64,000 bases of DNA from Candidatus Proruminimicrobium quisquiliarum (GTDB taxonomy: Bacteria; Elusimicrobiota; Endomicrobiia; Endomicrobiales; Endomicrobiaceae): contig JAHDRN010000007.1 of NCBI GenBank assembly GCA_018433245.1, forward strand, positions 186,001 through 250,000, in the 5' to 3' direction. The notes beneath the pieces are model-generated. The model had not been told where the DNA came from, searched no databases, and saw only the letters and a program-made list of their open reading frames with translations. Of this stretch, positions 55,229-62,999 are shown piece after piece; position 1 is the first letter of the stretch; every line of letters begins with the position of its first letter. The position numbers and the translations under genes were made by a program.

Positions 55229-57421
55229 TTAATAACTGTATCTGAGTTTTTCTATTGGCAAGACATTTTCTTTACAACTTTCAGAACATTCTTTATAAGT
55301 ATCCTTAATAAGCAAATTATGACGCAAATTAATCATATTATTACTATTCCATATATTCATCAGCGTTTCATTTGATACGTGTCCTACTGTAAGACTGTAT
55401 GCACAATTGCAATTTACCTTAACATAACCGGTACATCCAACAAATAATTTCTGCCACGGAGAATAACAATATATTTTTTTTGCAGCAGCCTCTCTTTCAT
55501 CTCTCTTAACCGGAAAGACTTCAGGCATAGTCGCCATAGCAAAAAAATTAAATTTAAATTTATTATTTTTTTTTAATTCTATATTGTTCATAATAACATT
55601 TTCAGGATATTTATCTCTTAAATTATCCATATGTTTTTGCGTTGGCATACAATTTTCAACCTCAATATTATATTTCTTTGCCCTATTTAAAACTTCTTTC
55701 ATTTTTTCATCCAAATCTTTTCTCTTATAAAAAAATATATCCTTATCATAATAACCTTCATGTGGAGTAAATGTTATGTAATCAAATTCATATTTATGGG
55801 CAAAATCAATGAAATCTGGTATCTGTTCATAATTAGTTTCCATAATCACAACGCATAATCTCTTCTTCATATATTTGTTGACCCGATGTTTCACTTTATT
55901 AAGAAGATTAATTTTTGCTATAAGATTATCAAAGTTTGCGCCAAGTCTTATCTTCTCATAAATTTCTTTTGTCACACCGTCAACTGAAATGGATAATTCA
56001 ACATTATAATCAACCAATTTTTTAATTATATTATCATTCAATAAAAGAGCGTTTGTTGAAATTATTTGTTTAACGTTATGTTTATTGGCGATATCAAATA
56101 ATTCATCAAAATGTTTATATAAAAAAACTTCTCCGCCGAGCCAAAGTACTTGTTCCAAATACGGCATAAGTTCAATAATTTCATTTTTTGTATTTTCAGC
56201 CAATTCCCATGGAACAGATTTAATATTCTCGCACATAATACACTTTAAATTACATCTATTCGTAAGAGTTATTTCTAAAATTCTCGGTTTTGATTCTAAA
56301 AGTTCTTTTTTTTGCAAAATTTCTTTTTCATTAAGTAAAATATTATCGATCATTTGTTTCTTGTCAGGCAATTTCTTTATAATTTTTTGAGCCAATTCTT
56401 CAGCATAACTATAATTATCACTTAATATATACTTTTGCATTTCATCTATTAATTTGTTCGTAATACTGTTTTTAAAATAAGTATAGTTTCTTTTGACCGA
56501 TTGATTCTTTTCTAACTTTATTACAACTTCTAAAGCAACCAATAAATCTATATGAATCTGCAAATTATTTAAATCCAATATTTGCTGTACTATATTTTCA
56601 GGATTATAAATATCCTGTTTAATCATCAGAATATCAAACAATTTATTCATTGCATTTTCTATATTTCCTATCCCTTCATAACATTTTGATAAATAAAAAT
56701 ACAATTTTGCATCTTCATAACAATAGGATAAATATTTAGATAATATTTTTTCAAATTTTTCGTATTTCTTTTCTTTTAAATATAAATCCGCAACCTCATG
56801 AACAATATTAATATCATCATATGTATTAAGCAATGTATCTGCGATATTTAATGCTTCTTGTGTTTGTTCTGATAGAAGATAAACCCTAAATAATTCAAGC
56901 AAATAATTTTTATTTTTATTATTCTTTATTCTTAGCAAAACTTTTTTTGCGTTGTTAATATCTTTATTTTCCAAATATAACTTGGCCAATAATACTGCAA
57001 CATCAATGTTTTCATAATGATTTTTATTTACATAGTGTTCAAAATAAAATATTGCTCTTGTTCTGTCTATATTGATAAAAAATTTTGCAATCTCAAGATA
57101 TATCTGAATTTCATTGGGAAATTGTTTGTCAATTATTTTAATAAGTTTATTAACATAATCAATGTCATTACCATTATAAATTTTAAAAAATAGATCAAAA
57201 ACATAAACGTCTGTTATTACGCCAGTATTTATTATATTTTTTAAGATTTTAAGTGTTTCATTAATTTGGCCCAATTCAGAATATACTTTTGCCAATTCAA
57301 AGTTGACATAAAAATCGTTTTTATCATCTTTTGACACAATAATCAATAACTCCAATGCCTTTTTATAATTGGCGTTTTGAATATAATTCTTTGCCATATT
57401 AAACATTTCTTTATTTATCAT
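55229..57421 (-). CDS. TPR radical SAM/SPASM-like array protein E
   Basis: A 730-residue protein with the longest N-terminal repeat part: about 350 residues of TPR-like helices (ELAKVYSELGQINETLKIL, LFRVYLLSEQTQEALNIAD). NEKEILQKKELLESKPR precedes C390, C394, C397 (CNLKCIMC). The SAM-binding motif is LWLGGEVFLYKHF (Leu instead of Gln), then ISTNALLLND and SISVDGVTKEIYEKIR. The C-terminal cysteines are CYSPW, NCNC and CSESC. Its start lies inside the stop region of the preceding gene (11-base overlap). The large repeat domain probably binds a protein or peptide partner. Confidence 0.87.
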   Translation of the reverse strand: MINKEMFNMAKNYIQNANYKKALELLIIVSKDDKNDFYVNFELAKVYSELGQINETLKILKNIINTGVITDVYVFDLFFKIYNGNDIDYVNKLIKIIDKQFPNEIQIYLEIAKFFINIDRTRAIFYFEHYVNKNHYENIDVAVLLAKLYLENKDINNAKKVLLRIKNNKNKNYLLELFRVYLLSEQTQEALNIADTLLNTYDDINIVHEVADLYLKEKKYEKFEKILSKYLSYCYEDAKLYFYLSKCYEGIGNIENAMNKLFDILMIKQDIYNPENIVQQILDLNNLQIHIDLLVALEVVIKLEKNQSVKRNYTYFKNSITNKLIDEMQKYILSDNYSYAEELAQKIIKKLPDKKQMIDNILLNEKEILQKKELLESKPRILEITLTNRCNLKCIMCENIKSVPWELAENTKNEIIELMPYLEQVLWLGGEVFLYKHFDELFDIANKHNVKQIISTNALLLNDNIIKKLVDYNVELSISVDGVTKEIYEKIRLGANFDNLIAKINLLNKVKHRVNKYMKKRLCVVIMETNYEQIPDFIDFAHKYEFDYITFTPHEGYYDKDIFFYKRKDLDEKMKEVLNRAKKYNIEVENCMPTQKHMDNLRDKYPENVIMNNIELKKNNKFKFNFFAMATMPEVFPVKRDEREAAAKKIYCYSPWQKLFVGCTGYVKVNCNCAYSLTVGHVSNETLMNIWNSNNMINLRHNLLIKDTYKECSESCKENVLPIEKLRYSY

Positions 57422-60284
57422 TTAAATAATCCATAAATTTTAAATACAACAAATCGTAATCAGAGTTTTTAATATTTTCTAACAAATATTCTATTTTATA
57501 CAGTGATTTATTTATTGGTTTTTCAAGAGTTTTAACGGCTTTTTCAATTTCCCCGTTGTTGGCATAAATTCTTGCTAAATCAATATAAACTTTTATATCC
57601 GTTAAATTCATATTTATTGCATTTAATAAAATTTTTTCGGCATGAGTAAAAAGATTGCACTCATAATATAAAACACCTGCAAATTCAAGATATATATCTG
57701 TATTCATAATATCAATTTCTAGGATTGATTGGTATATATTAACAGCTTCTTTTAACATTCTTTTTTTGATGCAGTATCTCGCTAAATTTAAAAATGAATC
57801 TTTATTTTCTTTCTTTAATCCTATTAAATATGCCACTAAATCTTCAACTCTAAAATCTTTTTTATTATCTTCAATATAATTAAATAATAAATCATCAGTT
57901 ATACTCTTTTTATTTTTCATCATAATACAAATTTGTATAAAATGTTTTTTTATAATATTGTCATCATTACGGCTATTTTTTATAAAATAAAAAATATTAA
58001 TTAAAATTTCTTGCCTTTTTTCTTTATTGTACAACAAGAGCAATCTTTTTATTATAGAATTATATGTCATTGTATTTCTGTCATAATATTGTTCTGAAAA
58101 ATCAGAGAATTGCAAATCCAAATCTTTAACTTGCGTATCAAAATCAAATAATTTTTTATAATATATTTTTCTTTTTTCATAGCTATCAATATTGTTAATA
58201 AAAAATATAACTTTATTCAGTGCTTGATCATCTTTTACACTCAAATCCAAAAGCAAAGTTAATGTTTTTTCATGTCCATAGACAACTGAACATTCATCCG
58301 CTGTAACATTTACAAAATCAAAGTTTGAAATTGAAAATTTGCTCGATTTTTCAATTAACCTTACAAATCTGTCAAGTCTGTTTGATGCTATCAGATTACG
58401 GGCATATTGAAACAAAAATCTTTCATCCTGTATATTTAGGTCATACATACGATCAAAATAAAGATCTTTTTGGCTGTCGTTGCAAAAATTTTTAATAAAA
58501 TACAAAATATCCAGCATTATATTTTTGGTATCCTTTGATTTTTGGGCATTCATTATCATATCATCTATACTGAAATAATTGTCGCATATCTTTCCGTCAC
58601 GGCAATGTTCCTTGCATAAAGTTTTATATAAATCCTTTGTTATTATATCTCTATAAACAATCATTTCTTTTGAATTCCAAATATCTGTTAAAGAAATATT
58701 TTCCTTAAACTTAATAATATTATTATTTTTATCGCATCTGCACTGACAATCGGGCCAAAAAGTACCGTCATAATCAAGTATTAACTGCTGCCAAGGTATA
58801 TGACACATTAAGTTATTAAAATTATATTTTTTTTGATCTATATCGCGGGCGCCGATCTGAGCCGGCCTGTGTTGACTTGGCATTTCAAGCATGTATTCTA
58901 ATCTTGTTTTTTTATTCTTGGCTGTAATATTTTGTTTTTCAAAGCCAATCCATTCATTTATATCAACTTTTAGCGGAATATCTTTGACTAAAGCATCTTC
59001 CAGCAAAATCACTCTGTTTTCAACTTGTATATTATATTCCGCACTTCTCTTCTTAATTTCATTAATTTGTTTTGTAACTGAATTATTATCATATATTTCA
59101 GTCATTACTCCGTATCTCAACGGCATAATGCAAAAAAAATCGGCATTATATCTGCGGGCAATCTCAAATAATGACAATAACTGGTCATCATTGTGTTCGC
59201 AAACAACAAAATTAATACCCCATGTAAAATTTTTATTATTTTTATTTCTGACACCTGAAATATATTGCATATTTCGGACAAGTTTTTCAAAACTGGCGTT
59301 TTTTCTTATGGTTTCATATGTCTTTTTATTTACTCCGTCAACAGAAATAGTTAATTCTAAATTCATGTCAACCAATAAATCTATAATTTGTTCGTTAAGC
59401 AGCTGTCCGTTTGTAATTATCCCCTGCTGTATATTTGGATATTTTGCGGATTCCGCCAGTAAATCAAAAAAATATTCCAATGCAAAAACTTCGCCGCCCT
59501 GCCACATCATCTTTTCCAAATACGGAAAAAATTCTTTTATTTCATTTATTTTTTCTTTAGGATATTCCCATTTAAAATCTTTAACATAACACATTATGCA
59601 TCTGAGATTGCATGCATTTGACAAATTAATTCCGAGTCTTAAAGGTTTCGACGTAAGTTCGGTTTTGCCTTGTGCCGTTTCTAAAAAATTTACAAGTTTA
59701 TTCCTGAAAAATATTTCATTTTCCGGTATATTCTCTATTTTATCCGCAACAAGTTTAACTACTTCTTTATATTTTCTTGCAGTTAAATACAATTCCGCCA
59801 AATTAACTATGGCAGTCTGATTATTTTTATTGACATTTAAAGCTTCCGTATATTTTTTTTCAAGTCTTTCATATATTGCACTATCTAATTGTTTCGGAAT
59901 TTTCTCATAAAATAAAAAATTTATGTCGTTTATTTCATTGTATAATTCATCTGAATTTTTTTCATCCGGCATACAAGTTTTAGCTTGTTCGCACATTGAA
60001 AGGGCTTTTCTGAAATAACCGGTTATTTTGTATATTTTTGCAAGAAATAAAAAAGCATAATACGCTATATGATTCTGTATATCCTTTTGCCGCAAATATA
60101 AATTAAAATATTTTTCAGAATCGTTATATTCATTTAAATAAAAATAATTTTTACCTATCTCAAAATAAATATAGAAATCATCTTTACATAGCAAAGCCTG
60201 ATTATACAATTCATTAGATTTTATAAAATTGCCCGAATTTGATGTTTTTTTTGCTTCTTCAATTAATTCATCAAATCTATCCAT
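57411..60284 (-). CDS. Radical SAM/SPASM-like array protein D with repeats on both sides
   Basis: At 957 residues the largest complete array member. TPR-like helices fill 1-195. The linker is degenerate (NFLETAQ, TSKPLR), then C225, C229, C232 (CNLRCIMC), WQGGEV at 261-266 and TISVDGVNKKTYE at 312-324. SPASM-like cysteines are C494, C513, C515, C517 and CKEHC. Residues about 580-957 are a second helical-repeat region ending in clear TPR units (EAVNIYQSILEIDIMNTDIY, cited to 20 residues). No other copy has this tail; it may come from fusion with the repeat part of a neighbouring copy. It follows gene C by 4 bases. Confidence 0.87.
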   Translation of the reverse strand: MDRFDELIEEAKKTSNSGNFIKSNELYNQALLCKDDFYIYFEIGKNYFYLNEYNDSEKYFNLYLRQKDIQNHIAYYAFLFLAKIYKITGYFRKALSMCEQAKTCMPDEKNSDELYNEINDINFLFYEKIPKQLDSAIYERLEKKYTEALNVNKNNQTAIVNLAELYLTARKYKEVVKLVADKIENIPENEIFFRNKLVNFLETAQGKTELTSKPLRLGINLSNACNLRCIMCYVKDFKWEYPKEKINEIKEFFPYLEKMMWQGGEVFALEYFFDLLAESAKYPNIQQGIITNGQLLNEQIIDLLVDMNLELTISVDGVNKKTYETIRKNASFEKLVRNMQYISGVRNKNNKNFTWGINFVVCEHNDDQLLSLFEIARRYNADFFCIMPLRYGVMTEIYDNNSVTKQINEIKKRSAEYNIQVENRVILLEDALVKDIPLKVDINEWIGFEKQNITAKNKKTRLEYMLEMPSQHRPAQIGARDIDQKKYNFNNLMCHIPWQQLILDYDGTFWPDCQCRCDKNNNIIKFKENISLTDIWNSKEMIVYRDIITKDLYKTLCKEHCRDGKICDNYFSIDDMIMNAQKSKDTKNIMLDILYFIKNFCNDSQKDLYFDRMYDLNIQDERFLFQYARNLIASNRLDRFVRLIEKSSKFSISNFDFVNVTADECSVVYGHEKTLTLLLDLSVKDDQALNKVIFFINNIDSYEKRKIYYKKLFDFDTQVKDLDLQFSDFSEQYYDRNTMTYNSIIKRLLLLYNKEKRQEILINIFYFIKNSRNDDNIIKKHFIQICIMMKNKKSITDDLLFNYIEDNKKDFRVEDLVAYLIGLKKENKDSFLNLARYCIKKRMLKEAVNIYQSILEIDIMNTDIYLEFAGVLYYECNLFTHAEKILLNAINMNLTDIKVYIDLARIYANNGEIEKAVKTLEKPINKSLYKIEYLLENIKNSDYDLLYLKFMDYLNDK

Positions 60285-60288
60285 TATT

Positions 60289-61917
60289 TTATTTATCCTC
60301 TACAGGTCTGCATAATTTATATCTTATCTGTCCTGAAATACACTCCGGCTGACATAAATCATGAAAATCATTTTCCGCCAGTTTTTTTCTGTATATTTGC
60401 ATATTTTTGCTGTTCCATAATTCAGCTAAAGAGAAATGTTCCGTACTGCCAAGCCATTTAGTGCACATTGCATAAGGTCTTGTCTGCCCCATATTATCAA
60501 GCAACAGCCTCTGCCAAGGAGCATAACATATCATTCTGTTATTGGCTTTTTTATTTTTTTCTTCATTTTCATGTTTTTTTTCGGTTTTTTCCTGTTTCTG
60601 CACAGATGACTGAACACTTTCATTGCCTACAAAATCATCAACAAGCTCATGTTTAAAATTAATTTCTTTGCATCCGCAGTCTACCGGCATCCAGTTATTA
60701 AATCTTATTCCATATTCTTTTGCCTTTACTTCAGCTGAAGGAATTGTTTTTCTCATATATTCAAAAGCTTTCTCATCTATAGGCTGAAAAATGTTTTCTT
60801 CAGGGTATCCTCTTATGGGATTCAAAGTAATTGCCGTAAATTCATATTTTTTTGCAAATTCAACCATTTTTTCTATTTCCTTATAGTTAGTTCGGCATAT
60901 AACAGGATTATAATAAGTGTTAATTTTTGCACCTGTTGATTTTCTTACTTCTTTTATCAATTCCAAAACTTTGCAAAGTTTTTCAAAACTGGCGCCTCTT
61001 CTTATGTATTCATAACTTTCTTTTGTCGCTCCGTCTATTGACAATACAAGTTCGACATTCCCTCTGGCAATGATTTCAAGATTTTTTTCATTCAGCAGCA
61101 ATCCGTTTGTAAAGATTACCTGATTTAAATTTTTACATTTTACACCCTCAGACAGCATATCCTCAAATCCGTTCATCAAAAAAACTTCTCCGCCCTGCCA
61201 GCAGATATCTTCCATATAGGGAAGCAGTTCAACTATTTCTTTAAGTATTCTGTCAGGCTCCTGCCACTTGCCTTCTCTCCATATATCGCATATTCTGCAG
61301 CTTATGTTACATTTGTTCATTATCATGCCTATCATGGCTCTGGGCTTTGACTCTAAAATTTCTTTTCTCATTGAAATTTCATACTCATTAAGGGCTTTAT
61401 TATGAAGATATTTGTCATTTTTTATTCTGCTGTCTCCAATCATTCTTTTGAATATATCTGCTGATTCCTTATCCCTGCCCGCTTCTCTGTATGCAATGCC
61501 AAGTTCAAAATTTGTCATTATATCGTCTTTTGCAAGCTGGTAAGCCTTATCAATATTCAATAAAGCCTGGTCTAAATCTCCCATAGCTTCGTGAAGCCTG
61601 CCTATTTCTTTAAATACTGAAACATCATTTTTTATTTTATCCGTAAATTTTCCGTAATATTCCATAGCAAGTTCGTTACGTCTTTGTCTGTGGTAAATTC
61701 TTGCCAGTTCCAAATCCGCTTCATGCATATTAGAATCGTTTACCAAAACTTTTTTATACATTTTTTCAGCTTCATGGTCATTGCCCTGTATTATTTTTAT
61801 TTTGGCAAGTTCAAAAACAGCATACTTATCCTTTATGCTTTCAAGTATTTTTTCGGCTTCTTTTAATCTATTCTCGTTTATTAATTGTTTGGCCTCTTCT
61901 ATTCTTTCACGTGTCAT
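60289..61917 (-). CDS. TPR radical SAM/SPASM-like array protein C
   Basis: Starting at ATG 61917 (GAGGAG 6 bases upstream, TAATG overlap with gene B) it is 542 residues; a frame extension to 61971 has no support. Residues 1-165 carry about four good TPR units (ARIYHRQRRNELAMEYYGK, GRLHEAMGDLDQALLNIDKA). NEYEISMRKEILESKPR leads to C203, C207, C210 (CNISCRIC). WQGGEVFLMNGF, IFTNGLLLNE and LSIDGATKESYEYIRRGASF follow. A Lys/Glu/Asn-rich insert precedes CYAPW; the first Cys of the CxC pair is Ala here (YAMC), and CQPEC is at the end. Its base composition is close to that of the housekeeping genes, unlike genes G and H. Confidence 0.88.
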   Translation of the reverse strand: MTRERIEEAKQLINENRLKEAEKILESIKDKYAVFELAKIKIIQGNDHEAEKMYKKVLVNDSNMHEADLELARIYHRQRRNELAMEYYGKFTDKIKNDVSVFKEIGRLHEAMGDLDQALLNIDKAYQLAKDDIMTNFELGIAYREAGRDKESADIFKRMIGDSRIKNDKYLHNKALNEYEISMRKEILESKPRAMIGMIMNKCNISCRICDIWREGKWQEPDRILKEIVELLPYMEDICWQGGEVFLMNGFEDMLSEGVKCKNLNQVIFTNGLLLNEKNLEIIARGNVELVLSIDGATKESYEYIRRGASFEKLCKVLELIKEVRKSTGAKINTYYNPVICRTNYKEIEKMVEFAKKYEFTAITLNPIRGYPEENIFQPIDEKAFEYMRKTIPSAEVKAKEYGIRFNNWMPVDCGCKEINFKHELVDDFVGNESVQSSVQKQEKTEKKHENEEKNKKANNRMICYAPWQRLLLDNMGQTRPYAMCTKWLGSTEHFSLAELWNSKNMQIYRKKLAENDFHDLCQPECISGQIRYKLCRPVEDK

Positions 61918-62987
61918 TAAATTCTCCTCATATTTTCGGGCACATTCCCTTTTGCGCATTCGGCACTGCATATATTAAGATTGCCACTTAAAATTTTATC
62001 GCGGTATTCCTGCATTTTTGGACTGTTCCATATATCAAGTATTGAATTTTCCATAACTGAACCGACTTTTGTCATACATAAACAGCCCGGCCTTACATCT
62101 CCGTCGGGATCAATATTTAACTGTTTCCATGGCAAATAACAAAATATATCTTTATTTTTTTCCTGTTTTTCATCTTCATTTGTGCGTTCACATTTTCTTT
62201 CGTCTAAACAGCCGGATTCCCGCATTTTTTCAGGTTCGTCCTTTTGAAGAGGCAGCGAATGCATAAATTTTATTCCGTATTCGGCGCTCTTATCAACAGT
62301 CTTTTGTAACTCGCCGGAGAAATTTTTTAAAATACAATTTTCGTTTTTTATAAAAATATTCTCCGGAATATCCTGTCCGCCGTATATAGGCATCATATAA
62401 ACAGAATCAAATCCGTATTGTTTTGCAAAATCAATAAATTGCTCAAGATTTTTATAATTTGACCGCATAACAACCGTATGCATTTTCAGAATAAGTTTTG
62501 ATTTTTTTTTCTTTCTCACTTCATTTAATTTTTCAAGATTTTTTATAAGAATATCAAATTTTGAACCGTATCTTATTTTTTCATATGTCTCTTTATCAAA
62601 TCCGTCAACCGAAACCGTAAGCTCCATATTCGCTTCCGTAAGCAGATCAATCCATTTATCGTTTAAAAGCATTCCGTTTGTAACTATAGTCTGCATAAGA
62701 TTTTTATTATTTAAAGATTCAATAAACAGTTTTTCAAAATAATCAAGAATTAAAACTTCGCCGCCTTGCCAGTTTACACTGGTCATAAAAGGAAGCAAAA
62801 ATTTTATTTCATCAACGACTCTCAAAGGTATATCCCACGGTTTTTTAACAACTTCGCACATAATGCATCTGGAATTACACTTCGTAGACAAAGTAACAAT
62901 CATTCTTTGCGGATAAGATTGTAAAACAATTTTTTTGTCTTTAATCTCTTGTGTGTTTAAATCTAAATTATTTTTAACTTTATTCAT
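61917..62987 (-). CDS. Radical SAM/SPASM-like array protein B without repeats
   Basis: A compact 356-residue form with no repeat domain: the linker is at the very N-terminus (QEIKDKKIVLQSYPQR) and the cluster cysteines are C37, C41, C44 (CNSRCIMC). VNWQGGEVLILDYF, TIVTNGMLLND and TVSVDGFDKETYEKIRYG follow. A Glu/Lys-rich insert precedes CYLPW, CLC and CSAEC. It shows the minimal catalytic unit of the family. It ends on the start of gene C by a one-base overlap and begins 12 bases after gene A. Confidence 0.88.
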   Translation of the reverse strand: MNKVKNNLDLNTQEIKDKKIVLQSYPQRMIVTLSTKCNSRCIMCEVVKKPWDIPLRVVDEIKFLLPFMTSVNWQGGEVLILDYFEKLFIESLNNKNLMQTIVTNGMLLNDKWIDLLTEANMELTVSVDGFDKETYEKIRYGSKFDILIKNLEKLNEVRKKKKSKLILKMHTVVMRSNYKNLEQFIDFAKQYGFDSVYMMPIYGGQDIPENIFIKNENCILKNFSGELQKTVDKSAEYGIKFMHSLPLQKDEPEKMRESGCLDERKCERTNEDEKQEKNKDIFCYLPWKQLNIDPDGDVRPGCLCMTKVGSVMENSILDIWNSPKMQEYRDKILSGNLNICSAECAKGNVPENMRRI

Positions 62988-62999
62988 ATTTTTATTATT

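Noticed and set aside
58891-59589. 232-codon open frame on the plus strand inside the array
   Set aside because: Antisense to array gene D across its conserved core. Similar shadows recur opposite the same core region in other copies, which explains their mutual similarity.
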